Of a stretch of 64,000 bases of DNA, positions 8,416 through 16,325 are shown piece by piece (position 1 is the stretch's first letter; every line of letters begins with the position of its first letter). The notes beneath the pieces are model-generated. The model saw only the letters and a program-made list of their open reading frames with translations, was not told the origin of the DNA and did not search any database. The stretch comes from an uncultured Clostridia bacterium (GTDB taxonomy: Bacteria; Bacillota; Clostridia; Christensenellales; CAG-314), in the NCBI GenBank assembly GCA_934230325.1, contig CAKQEP010000003.1:71219-135218 (forward strand), given 5' to 3'. The translations under genes and the position numbers were made by a program.

Positions 8416-8742
8416 TTACCCGCAAAACTCTACTCCAAAAAGTAATAATTGATTTATTTTGGCGTCGGTCAACGCATAAAATACAATTTTGCCCTGCCTC
8501 TCGCAACTCACTATGTTTTGACTTTTTAACAACCCCAACTGATGCGATACCGTCGTTTGATTAAGTCCGCATACGTCGGCTATGTCGCTTACGCACATCT
8601 TTTTTATCGCCAACGCGCTCAAAACCCGCAATCGAGTTCCGTCGGCAAACGCCGCAAAAAACCGCGACAATGCAAATGCGTCTTTTTGGCTGGGAAGATA
8701 ATATAATATTTCGTTTTTTTGGGCGGAATCTATTATTTTCAT
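8416..8742 (-). CDS. ArsR-family winged-helix regulator
   Basis: A 108-aa ArsR/SmtB-type repressor. The winged helix spans about residues 22-95: FAAFADGTRLRVLSALAIKK, then CVSDIADVCGLNQTTVSHQLGLLKSQNIVSCERQGKIVFYAL split over the recognition helix and wing. CVSDIADVCG carries two cysteines near the classic alpha-3 ELCV(C)D metal site, so metal or metalloid sensing is possible but unproven. I chose the ATG at 8742; a 184-codon upstream extension overlaps the divergent gene at 8828 and has no HTH content. An AAAGGTGA lies 19 bases upstream, too far for a normal ribosome site. The cognate target may be the divergent small membrane gene. Confidence 0.8.
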   Translation of the reverse strand: MKIIDSAQKNEILYYLPSQKDAFALSRFFAAFADGTRLRVLSALAIKKMCVSDIADVCGLNQTTVSHQLGLLKSQNIVSCERQGKIVFYALTDAKINQLLLFGVEFCG

Positions 8743-8827
8743 CGGTTTTAGTCTAACACTGTCACCTTTTAGAAAAATAAGACATATTGTAATACAAAAA
8801 CGATTATTGTCTTTTTGGGAGGTAGGT

Positions 8828-9043
8828 ATGGGAACGACAAACAACCTTTTGTATCTTTTGCTTTTGTATGCGGTGCTCGATAAAGACGGCAAATTGAGTA
8901 CTTCGACGGGACTTTTGATTGCCTTAGGCGTTTTGGTATGCACGAGCGGTTGTTTAAACGGCGGAAACAATCAGTGCGCCAACTATCGCAACAACTTTAA
9001 CCCATACCAAAGCAACTTTACATACGGAAACGCTCTCCTTTAA
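8828..9043 (+). CDS. small membrane protein of unknown function
   Basis: A 71-aa protein with two hydrophobic stretches (LLYLLLLYAVL near residues 7-17 and LLIALGVLVCTSGCL near 28-42), then a polar Asn/Tyr-rich tail containing two further residues of Cys/Gly. I do not recognise a family. It looks real because a GGGAGGT ribosome site sits five bases before the ATG, the frame is intact, and a good terminator follows the stop immediately. It is transcribed divergently from the ArsR gene, 85 bases away, which suggests control by that repressor. The VLVCTSGCL segment resembles a lipobox but is too far from the N-terminus. Confidence 0.65.
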   Translation: MGTTNNLLYLLLLYAVLDKDGKLSTSTGLLIALGVLVCTSGCLNGGNNQCANYRNNFNPYQSNFTYGNALL

Positions 9044-9060
9044 AAAAATCAACCAAATAA

Positions 9061-9098
9061 AAAAGGCGGTGATTTTTTCACCGTCTTGGATTTTTTGT
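9061..9098. terminator. bidirectional Rho-independent terminator
   Basis: An 8-bp stem (GGCGGTGA at 9065-9072 with TCACCGTC at 9078-9085, one G-U pair). A T-run lies downstream on the plus strand, and a TTTTTT run directly follows on the minus strand. It lies between convergent genes (8828-9043 and 9147-9674) and can serve both. Confidence 0.75.
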
Positions 9099-9146
9099 TT
9101 TTTGCGGACAATTTAAGCCTTTTGTCGGTTGCCGTTTTGCGTTGCA

Positions 9147-9674
9147 TTAAAGTTTTAGCAACTTTGTCATAAACTGTTTAAGCCACAAAAAAACATACTT
9201 TAACGCAATCATATACAAAACGAATACCGCTTGCGCCACAGCGATTGCGACGTAAAGATACCATTTTTGTTCAAACACCGTTTGCCACGTTTCAAAAAAC
9301 AAAAAGCGATAGACGCATAAATACGCGGCAAGCCCTGCTTCAAACAACGCGACGTTTATTACCCACCCCGCCGCTTTTGGTATTTTTGTTTGGTCGAGGT
9401 AGTACTTGCTCACGCACAGCGGCGCAAACAGCAAGACAAAGGGCAAAACTTCCAAATATTTGCCGGTAATAAGGCACGCGATAATAGTTGACGCGGCGTA
9501 AGAAGCAAAGCAACTCCAAAAGTTTTTTGGCGCGACAAAGGCGTTTGCAAGCACGCACAACGCCGCCGCCAAAGAAGTCGTATAGTTTATCGGGAGATAT
9601 GCGCCCGCTATCAAAAACACCGTCGCAAGCGCGGAAAGAACTCCGCACACGGCTATTATCTTTGCTTTTGACAT
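9147..9674 (-). CDS. polytopic membrane protein, last gene of the trpS unit
   Basis: A 175-aa very hydrophobic protein with about five or six membrane segments (for example IIAVCGVLSALATVFLIAG near the N-terminus, VLPFVLLFAPLCV, VALFEAGLAAYLCVYRF, LYVAIAVAQAVFVLYMIAL) and a basic C-terminus (LKQFMTKLLKL). The N-terminal pattern recalls substrate-binding S subunits of ECF transporters, but I cannot confirm it. The ATG at 9674 lies four bases after the stop of the J-like gene and lacks its own ribosome site, so translational coupling is likely. Its fixed position behind the DUF5685 and J-like genes suggests a shared job. Confidence 0.7.
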   Translation of the reverse strand: MSKAKIIAVCGVLSALATVFLIAGAYLPINYTTSLAAALCVLANAFVAPKNFWSCFASYAASTIIACLITGKYLEVLPFVLLFAPLCVSKYYLDQTKIPKAAGWVINVALFEAGLAAYLCVYRFLFFETWQTVFEQKWYLYVAIAVAQAVFVLYMIALKYVFLWLKQFMTKLLKL

Positions 9675-9678
9675 ATTT

Positions 9679-10329
9679 TTAGCGGCAGCCCGTACAGATG
9701 CAGTTGCAACAATCGCAACACATATTTGCAAGGCATATATCGCCGCAACAACTACCCGTACACGTTCCGTTGTCGGTATAAGTCGTTCCGCTGTCGCCGG
9801 CGGGGCGGGATTGTTCCTGCCCCGACATTTTGTCGGGCGACACTTTTTTGCTTGACAGAATTTTGTTGAGTTTGTCCAGACTGTTTTTGTAACGCGGGTT
9901 GTCGGGCTCCATTTTTACGCAGGTTTCCAACTGTTTTTTGGACTCTACGTACCAACTTTTTTTGTAGTACACCACCGACTGCATATAGTGCCACTCGGCG
10001 TCGCGTTCCGTCACGTCGTCGAGCATTTCCTGCGCGGCGTCAAGGTTGTCGTTTTTGATGTGTTGCTCCACCTTTGAATAAAAACCGTTGCCATAACTCC
10101 CGTTTGCGTCGCCGCTTTCGCTTGCCTGACGCGCTTGGTAAGTTGCGGAAAACACTCGTATCGCTTCGTCTATTTTGTCAAGATTTTTGGTTGCTTCGTT
10201 GCCTACTCTGCCCTGCTCGAATTGTTTTTGACGGTATTGCTCTCTTAATGAGTCATAACTCGTCTGCGCCTCTTGTAACGTGGCGTCTTTACTTATCTGC
10301 AAAACTTTGCACGCTTGCTCGAAAGTCAT
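9679..10329 (-). CDS. J-domain-like protein with cysteine-rich C-terminus
   Basis: A 216-aa protein. Residues 1-70 resemble a DnaJ domain (FEQACKVLQISKDATLQEAQ ... LDKIDEAIRVFSATYQ), but the HPD tripeptide that activates Hsp70 is absent; the loop reads QYRQKQFEQGR. Residues about 95-160 form a TPR-like helical pair (AEWHYMQSVVYYKKSWYVES, METDNPRYKNSLDKLNKIL-type pattern). The last 29 residues hold eleven cysteines, including MCCDCCNCIC, which could bind metal or be lipidated. AGGAGAG precedes the ATG at 10329. The start overlaps the DUF5685 stop by four bases. Function unknown. Confidence 0.75.
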   Translation of the reverse strand: MTFEQACKVLQISKDATLQEAQTSYDSLREQYRQKQFEQGRVGNEATKNLDKIDEAIRVFSATYQARQASESGDANGSYGNGFYSKVEQHIKNDNLDAAQEMLDDVTERDAEWHYMQSVVYYKKSWYVESKKQLETCVKMEPDNPRYKNSLDKLNKILSSKKVSPDKMSGQEQSRPAGDSGTTYTDNGTCTGSCCGDICLANMCCDCCNCICTGCR

Positions 10330-11186
10330 TTTTTGCTCTCCTTGTCGTACATAATCCGCTCCGTCGTTTGGCGGAGAGATTCGTATATTATATTTTTGAG
10401 TACGCATGCGTATGCGTTGAGGTTTAAGTCGTTAAAATCCGCCGCTATCCTGTTGAGCGTGGAATAAATCACAAACTCGATTTCCTGCGCGTTGTCTGCG
10501 ACAAACTGCTTGCGGTTTTTGTAATTTTTTAGCCACGCGACAAACGGATTGTAGTTTTTGCGTTTTACGTCGCGTTTGAGGTCGTCCAACGCGTCGATAA
10601 GATAAATCCATTTGCCTACGTTGTAACAAAGACTCTTGACAAGGTTGTCGCAATCGTTTCCCAACCCGTACTCCGCTATATTTTGCGTAATAAGCGCGGA
10701 ATAATGACAAACTTGGTCTATGTTGTCGCAGTTTCTTTTTTCTGCCGCGTACAAATCGGCGTAATGCCGTTTTAATTCTTTGTCCAACTCGGGCGCGTCT
10801 TGCGCCGCTTTGCGGTAACTTTTTTTTAGCGCGTTTAACACCGCTCTTTTTTTTAGCGAAGGCTCGTCGGCTACGTCGTCCGCCGCTTTAAGCCTTATGA
10901 GCAGAACGTTTGCCGTCGCAAGTTTGTCGGTGACAGAATCGCGTTTTAATATGCTTCTTTTTTTAAAGGGCGACGCAACGCACCGAGCCATCACTATTTG
11001 CGCCGGAACGTCTGCAACGGAATGAAACAGCAAGTTGAAAAAGTTTATATCAAAGTTTGCCGTCAACCGCGACGTATTGCCGTACATATCCTTTAGCGAC
11101 ATACACAGCCCGCACAAAAAGGTGTGCCACAGCCCGTACTGTTGTTTTGTAAGGCTGTCTTTTTTTACGTTTACGTATCCAAACAT
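10326..11186 (-). CDS. DUF5685 family protein
   Basis: A 286-aa mostly helical protein with the N-terminal signature MFGYVNVKKDSLTKQQYG then FLCGLCMSLKDMYG, and later YNVGKWIYLIDALDDLKRDV. These I associate with the DUF5685 family of Clostridia, whose function is unknown. The aspartate pattern in IYLIDALDDLKRD and a distant DDVADEP-like motif superficially recall all-alpha polyprenyl-synthase folds, but I would not claim enzymatic activity. The ATG overlaps the trpS stop by one base (TGATG) and the stop overlaps the next gene by four, so the block is translationally coupled. Confidence 0.8.
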   Translation of the reverse strand: MFGYVNVKKDSLTKQQYGLWHTFLCGLCMSLKDMYGNTSRLTANFDINFFNLLFHSVADVPAQIVMARCVASPFKKRSILKRDSVTDKLATANVLLIRLKAADDVADEPSLKKRAVLNALKKSYRKAAQDAPELDKELKRHYADLYAAEKRNCDNIDQVCHYSALITQNIAEYGLGNDCDNLVKSLCYNVGKWIYLIDALDDLKRDVKRKNYNPFVAWLKNYKNRKQFVADNAQEIEFVIYSTLNRIAADFNDLNLNAYACVLKNIIYESLRQTTERIMYDKESKK

Positions 11187-12220
11187 CAGATTTTGGGGAC
11201 AAACCCTATTTTTTTGTACACTTTTGCAAGCGTTTTTTGAGCGCGATACTCGGCTTTTGCCGCGCCTTCTTTAAGGATTTGATTGAGATAGGCTTTGTCG
11301 GCAAGCAATCTTTTTTGTTCTTGTTGAACGGGCTGCAAAACGGCAATCACGGCGTCGGCTATGCGCGGTTTAAACTCGCCGTAACCTTTGCCTTCAAACT
11401 CTTTTTGCGCCTCTTGCAACGTACACCCCGCAAAAGCGCAGTAAATATTGAGAAGATTGCTTATTTCCGGCTTGTCCTCGCCGTACCGCACGACGGTGTC
11501 GCTGTCCGTCACCGCTCTTTTAAATTTGCGGCGAATATCGTCGGCAGAGTCGCTCATCGCAACGTAAGCGTTTTCGTTCTCGTCGGATTTGCTCATTTTG
11601 CAAGTTGCGTCTTGCAAACTCATTATTCTCGCGCCCGTTTTGGAAATGTACGCGTCCGGCACTACAAAGGTGGGAGAATAGCGGGAGTTGAACCGCATCG
11701 CAATATCGCGAGTAAGTTCGAGATGTTGTTTTTGGTCGGCACCGACGGGAACGAGGTCTGCCTGATACAGCAAAATATCCGACGCCATAAGCACGGGATA
11801 ATCCATAAGTCCCATATTGAGATTGTCCGCGTGACGCGCGCACTTGTCCTTAAACTGCGTCATACGGTTGAGTTCTCCTATATAAGTGACGGTGTTGAGT
11901 ACCCACGCCAACTCGGCGTGTTGCGGTACGTGAGATTGCAAAAAAACCGTGCTCGTATCGGGATTTATTCCGCAAGCAAGGTAAAGCGCAAGCAACTCCA
12001 TAGTGTTTGCGCGAAGTTTGGCAGGTTCTTGCGCAACGGTGATGGCGTGCATATCTACGACGCAAAATACGCAGTCGTAATCGTTTTGCAACGTCACCCA
12101 GTTTTTTATCGCGCCGATATAATTGCCTATAGTGATTTTTCCGCTCGGCTGAACTCCGCTGAAAATAATCTTCTTTTTTTGTTGCGTCTGCTCGTTGACG
12201 CCGACGTTTGTCTCTGACAT
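11186..12220 (-). CDS. trpS: tryptophanyl-tRNA synthetase
   Basis: A 344-aa class Ic aminoacyl-tRNA synthetase that charges tRNA-Trp in the cytoplasm. The HIGH-like motif is PSGKITIGNYIGAIKNW and the KMSKS loop is CKMSKSDENENA. GDDQ-type binding residues appear as VGADQKQHLELTRDIAMRFN. Length is typical. The ribosome site GGAGA lies about ten bases before ATG. A promoter with TATTATAAT sits about 90 bases upstream; the leader is too short for a T-box, which many Firmicutes trpS genes carry. It leads an operon with three overlapping genes that are not obviously related to tryptophan. Confidence 0.95.
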   Translation of the reverse strand: MSETNVGVNEQTQQKKKIIFSGVQPSGKITIGNYIGAIKNWVTLQNDYDCVFCVVDMHAITVAQEPAKLRANTMELLALYLACGINPDTSTVFLQSHVPQHAELAWVLNTVTYIGELNRMTQFKDKCARHADNLNMGLMDYPVLMASDILLYQADLVPVGADQKQHLELTRDIAMRFNSRYSPTFVVPDAYISKTGARIMSLQDATCKMSKSDENENAYVAMSDSADDIRRKFKRAVTDSDTVVRYGEDKPEISNLLNIYCAFAGCTLQEAQKEFEGKGYGEFKPRIADAVIAVLQPVQQEQKRLLADKAYLNQILKEGAAKAEYRAQKTLAKVYKKIGFVPKI

Positions 12221-12415
12221 GTGCGCAATTCTCCAAAAAAAACGAGTGGTTTATACTTTTGACGAGTTTGTCGTTTAGCCCGCCTAAAATATTAGCCTTG
12301 TTTATTATAATAACAAATTGCGAGCCAAAAATCAAGCAAACCGCAACTGTTTTTTTGAGCGACGCGCACCGCAAAGTAAACTTTTGGGATAAAACGAGTT
12401 GTTTTTGCCCGCCGT

Positions 12416-14095
12416 TTACTGCTTTTTAAAGGTTATTTTTACCGTCGTGCCGACGCCGTAAGCGGAAGTCAACGAGATGTCCGCGCCGTAAAGACTGCAA
12501 ATGTGTTTTACTATCGCCAAACCGAGCCCCGTACCGCCCGTTTCGCGAGAACGGGATTTGTTTACGCGATAAAACCTTTCAAATATTCTGCTTTGATGCC
12601 GTTCCTCTATGCCTATGCCGTCGTCGGATACCGTGAGCGTGGTCGCTGCGCCGTCGTCGCTTTGGGATATATCGACGTTGACTTTTCCGCCGTCGTCGTT
12701 GTATCTTATTCCGTTTTCCACAAGGTTTTTGACGAGTTCTACGGCGTGCTCCTTCTCTATTTTGATTTTGCCGCCGCCCGACACCGTGACGGTCACGTTT
12801 TTGCTTTGCGCAATCCCCGACAAACTGTCTTTGACTTCCTGCGCCACTGCGGCAAGGTCTACTACTTCCGCCGCGTCGCCGTCGGGTTGCCGCTGCTTTT
12901 CCAACCGCGACAAGTCCAGCATATCGTTGATAAGGGTAATTATGCGGCAAACTTCCTTGTCTATTTTGCCCGACAACTCTTTTGTGGTTTGCTCGGCAGT
13001 GTTAAGCAAAATAATATCGTTGAAACCTTTTATCGCCGTCAACGGCGTTTTTAACTCGTGAGAAGCGTTTTCAAAAAACTCGCCGCGCATCTTTTGACTG
13101 TTTTTTACGGCGGTTATGTCGGTCAAAACCACAACCGTATACCCTTTTTTGAGCGACCTTATGGCAACGATATAAATTTTGCCGTCTTTGTCCATATCAA
13201 AAGAAGCGTCGGTTTTGTCGGCAAGACTCTTTGCCAAAGCGTCGTTGAACTCTTTGTCCGCCGTGAGAGCGGTGTAAAGTCTGCCCTGCGCGCCGCTGCA
13301 AAATATCGCGCGCGCGCTGTCGTTTAGCATAGTGACCGTTCCTTCGTCGTCCAAAACCACTATCCCGTCGGAAATGTTGCCAAGCACATAGTCCAGCCTT
13401 TCTTTTTCCGTCGTTGCGGCGCGCATACTGTCCTGCAATTTTTCGCTTAATTCGTTTATCTCGGCAAGCATTGCGTTGACTTCCTTATCGTTTGTCGTTG
13501 CGGTGATTTTTTTGCAAGCGCCCTCTTTGACCGCTGCAAGACTGTTTTTGACTTGCGCCAACGGCTTTATTATGCTGTCGGTAGCAAACACGCCTGCGAG
13601 ATAGGATAAAACGAGAACCGCCACAAGCACAAATATCATAGTCGGCAAAGTTTCCGCTACGTATTCGTTTACCGAGTCCACCGCTATCGCCGTCCGCACA
13701 AAAACGTAATCGTCCCCGCCGACATTGACCTTTAACGCATAATACGCCATATCCTTTTTGAGCGTGTCGCTCCGACGAATCTGCACCGACGGTTTGCCGT
13801 TTAACGCCGCAAGAATTTCTGCCCTGTCTATGTGTTGCATACCGACGATAGCCGCGTCGGCGCTGTCCGCCAAAACTATGCCGTTTTTGTCAACAACCGT
13901 CAATCTCACGCCGTCAGGTACGTCTTTGGTGACGTCAACGTTGTAGTTGGCGGCATAAATCTCCGTCATCTGAACTATTTTTTCCTGCGCTTCTTTTTTG
14001 AGAGCGGTTTTGTTTACCGATATTCCCGACAGCAAAATTATCAGCAAAGATATCGTCACTATCGCAAAATTAAACAATACTATTTTGTTTTTCAT
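12416..14095 (-). CDS. phoR: phosphate-regulon sensor histidine kinase PhoR
   Basis: A 559-aa membrane kinase. It has TM1 (about residues 8-27), an extracytoplasmic sensor region, TM2 (about 152-176), a HAMP-like linker, a PAS domain (about 235-340), HisKA with the phosphorylated His in FFENASHELKTPLTAIKGF, and HATPase with the N box (LVKNLVENGIRYND), G1 (DDGIG), F box (IFERFYRVNKSR) and G2 (TGGTGLGLAIV). It starts inside the phoB stop (ATGA overlap). As last gene of the pst-pho unit it is expected to sense low phosphate together with PhoU/Pst and phosphorylate PhoB. Specificity rests on gene context and on PhoR-type architecture. Confidence 0.92.
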   Translation of the reverse strand: MKNKIVLFNFAIVTISLLIILLSGISVNKTALKKEAQEKIVQMTEIYAANYNVDVTKDVPDGVRLTVVDKNGIVLADSADAAIVGMQHIDRAEILAALNGKPSVQIRRSDTLKKDMAYYALKVNVGGDDYVFVRTAIAVDSVNEYVAETLPTMIFVLVAVLVLSYLAGVFATDSIIKPLAQVKNSLAAVKEGACKKITATTNDKEVNAMLAEINELSEKLQDSMRAATTEKERLDYVLGNISDGIVVLDDEGTVTMLNDSARAIFCSGAQGRLYTALTADKEFNDALAKSLADKTDASFDMDKDGKIYIVAIRSLKKGYTVVVLTDITAVKNSQKMRGEFFENASHELKTPLTAIKGFNDIILLNTAEQTTKELSGKIDKEVCRIITLINDMLDLSRLEKQRQPDGDAAEVVDLAAVAQEVKDSLSGIAQSKNVTVTVSGGGKIKIEKEHAVELVKNLVENGIRYNDDGGKVNVDISQSDDGAATTLTVSDDGIGIEERHQSRIFERFYRVNKSRSRETGGTGLGLAIVKHICSLYGADISLTSAYGVGTTVKITFKKQ

Positions 14096-14763
14096 TTTAA
14101 AATATACCCCAAGCCTCTTACCGTTTCTATCTCGGCGGCGGAGGAATCCAAGATTTTTCTCAAATCCGCAACGTGAATGTCCAACGTTCTCGTTTCGCCG
14201 TAGTTAAGCCCCCACACTGCGTCCAAAAGGTCGTCGCGGCGCATCGCTTTTTCGGCGTTTAAAACGAGAACTTTTAGCAATTCGTACTGCTTTAAGGTCA
14301 ATCGTACGGGTTTTTCGCCGACGGTGACGACGTGTTTGTCGTCGTCTATGCAAACGTCTTTAAAACTCAATTTGTTCCGCTCGCTCTTTGTCGCGCGAAG
14401 TTTTGCCTTTATCCGAGCCACCAACTCCAAAACGCCAAACGGCTTTGATAAGTAATCGTCCGCGCCGAGATTTAAACCTTTAACTTTGTCTATTTCCGTC
14501 GTTTTTGCCGATACCATTATGACGGGTACGTCTGCCGTCTTTGCGTCGCTTTTGAGGCGCGATAAAATAGAATAACCGTCTTCCCCGTCCAACATTATGT
14601 CCAAAATAAACAAATCGGGTACTCGCTCTTTGACTGCGGCGTACAAATCCGCCGCGCCGCAAAAACATTTTGTTTCAAAACCCGCCCCGTCAAGCGCAAA
14701 GCCGTAAACTTCTCTGATGGATTGCTCGTCGTCAACGGCGTAAATAAGTTTTTTTTGTTGCAT
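14092..14763 (-). CDS. phoB: phosphate-regulon response regulator PhoB/PhoP
   Basis: A 223-aa OmpR-class regulator. The receiver domain (1-120) has acidic pocket VDDE and phospho-acceptor Asp in LFILDIMLDGEDG, with the switch Lys in GADDYLSKPFGV. The winged-helix effector domain (about 125-222) includes LTLKQYELLKVLVLNAEKAM, DDLLDAVWG and the recognition helix RTLDIHVADLRKIL. The ATG at 14763 follows AGAGGGGA; the longer upstream frame is discarded. Its likely binding sites are the 11-bp-spaced TTWACA repeats upstream of pstS. It lies between phoU and phoR. Confidence 0.93.
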   Translation of the reverse strand: MQQKKLIYAVDDEQSIREVYGFALDGAGFETKCFCGAADLYAAVKERVPDLFILDIMLDGEDGYSILSRLKSDAKTADVPVIMVSAKTTEIDKVKGLNLGADDYLSKPFGVLELVARIKAKLRATKSERNKLSFKDVCIDDDKHVVTVGEKPVRLTLKQYELLKVLVLNAEKAMRRDDLLDAVWGLNYGETRTLDIHVADLRKILDSSAAEIETVRGLGYILK

Positions 14764-14843
14764 ATTCCCCTCTTTTTTTAGTTTTGACTTTTTGTCGGTT
14801 GTCGAGAGTCTTTTTTTGTTTTTTTTAACGCGGCTTTTTTTGT

Positions 14844-15497
14844 TTAGCTCGCTCTGTGATATCCCGTCGCAGCGTACTCCACCCACTCGCCTATGTTGAC
14901 GGCGTGGTCGCCTATCCTTTCCAGATACTTTGCTATCATCATAAACAATATCGCTTGGTCGGCGTTGTCGGGGTTTTGTTTGATGAGGTTTACGAGTTCT
15001 TGTTTGACGGTTTCAAACAACTCGTCAACTCTGTCGTCGCGTTTTTCCAGCCCGCGCGCAACGTCAACGTCGCGGTTGATGTAACTGTTTACTCCGTCGC
15101 GCACCATACCGATGACGAGTTTTGCCATCATTTCTATGTGTTCCGGCTCTTTGATAAACTTTTGGTTGCCAAACTGCAACGATATTTCCGATATGTCCGC
15201 CGCCTGATCCGCTATGCGTTCGAGGTCGGTTATCATTTTGAGAGCCGCCGATACGTCCCTAAAATCGCTCGCGACGGGATGCTCCATAAGCAGAATCTTT
15301 AAACAATCCTGCTCGATTTCCCGCTCTGCCCTGTCAATCTGTTTGTCTTCCCGCATAACTTCCAGCGCAAGGTCGTCATCGCGAAGTTTAAGCGCGTTTA
15401 TCGATTTTTCTATCGCCATTTGCGCGGCGTGGCACATATCGATAAGTTTGTTTAAAACGAGAGAAAGTTCTTTTTCGTATTTGTTTCTTATGCTCAT
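14844..15497 (-). CDS. phoU: phosphate transport regulator PhoU
   Basis: A 217-aa all-helical protein composed of two PhoU three-helix repeats (about 10-100 and 115-210), with the conserved metal-binding patches DLERIADQAADI and YLERIGDHAVNIGEW. It connects the Pst transporter to PhoR signalling and limits phosphate uptake. It is placed between pstB and phoB. An AAGGAG motif lies 15-16 bases upstream of the ATG, unusually far. Confidence 0.95.
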   Translation of the reverse strand: MSIRNKYEKELSLVLNKLIDMCHAAQMAIEKSINALKLRDDDLALEVMREDKQIDRAEREIEQDCLKILLMEHPVASDFRDVSAALKMITDLERIADQAADISEISLQFGNQKFIKEPEHIEMMAKLVIGMVRDGVNSYINRDVDVARGLEKRDDRVDELFETVKQELVNLIKQNPDNADQAILFMMIAKYLERIGDHAVNIGEWVEYAATGYHRAS

Positions 15498-15536
15498 AGT
15501 ATAACTTATTGCACTCCTTTTTTCAAGCGTTTTTTA

Positions 15537-16325
15537 TCAACCGAATCTTCCCGTGATATAGTTTTCCGTGCGTTGGTCGTCGGGAGCGGAAAAAATCTTT
15601 TCCGTATCGCCGTACTCGACGAGTTCGCCCAACAAAAAGAACGCCGTTTTGTCCGCTATTCTCGTCGCTTGTTGCATATTGTGCGTGACAATGACGATGG
15701 TGACGCTCTTTTTGAGTTGCTCCATCAATTCCTCTATTTTGCCTGTGGATATGGGATCGAGCGCAGAAGTCGGCTCGTCCATAAGTATTATTTTGGGGTC
15801 CGCCGCCAAAGCGCGGGCTATGCACAATCTCTGTTGCTGACCGCCCGACAACCCCAACGCGGATTTGTCAAGACGGTTTTTGAGTTCTTCCCACATACAC
15901 GCGTCGCGCAAAGATTTTTCTACTATTTCGTCGAGTTTTTGACGGGAATGTATCCCTAAAGTTCGCGGCCCGTACGCTATGTTGTCGTACACGCTCATAG
16001 GAAACGGGTTTGGCTTTTGAAAAACCATTCCTACGTTGCGACGTAATGCGTTTACGTCCGTTTTGCCGTAAACGTCAATTTCGCCTATCTTAAACTCGCC
16101 TTGTATCTTGCAATCTTCGATAAGGTCGTTCATGCGGTTGAAACATTTTAAAAAAGTGGATTTTCCGCAACCCGACGGCCCGATAAACGCCGTGACCTTG
16201 CGGGAAGGTATCTCGACGCTTATGTTCTTTAACGCCTGAAAGTCGCCGTACCAAAGATTAGCGTTTTTTACCGATATGTTCTGCCCGAATTCTACGGGGA
16301 TTTCTGCCTTAGTTTTAGTTTTCAT
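15537..16325 (-). CDS. pstB: phosphate ABC transporter ATP-binding protein
   Basis: A 262-aa ABC ATPase with Walker [20 protein letters not shown], signature [15 protein letters not shown], Walker [15 protein letters not shown] and the H-loop His in [10 protein letters not shown]. The C-terminal EYGDTEKIF and FG ending are typical of PstB. It powers high-affinity phosphate import through PstCA. The ATG at 16325 follows AAAGGCGGT and lies inside the 3' end of the pstCA gene (11-base overlap). An upstream in-frame extension is not supported. Confidence 0.96.
   Translation of the reverse strand: MKTKTKAEIPVEFGQNISVKNANLWYGDFQALKNISVEIPSRKVTAFIGPSGCGKSTFLKCFNRMNDLIEDCKIQGEFKIGEIDVYGKTDVNALRRNVGMVFQKPNPFPMSVYDNIAYGPRTLGIHSRQKLDEIVEKSLRDACMWEELKNRLDKSALGLSGGQQQRLCIARALAADPKIILMDEPTSALDPISTGKIEELMEQLKKSVTIVIVTHNMQQATRIADKTAFFLLGELVEYGDTEKIFSAPDDQRTENYITGRFG

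Noticed and set aside
12221..12415. Possible T-box upstream of trpS
   Set aside because: The promoter lies only about 90 bases from the ATG and the TGGNACCGCG T-box core is absent.
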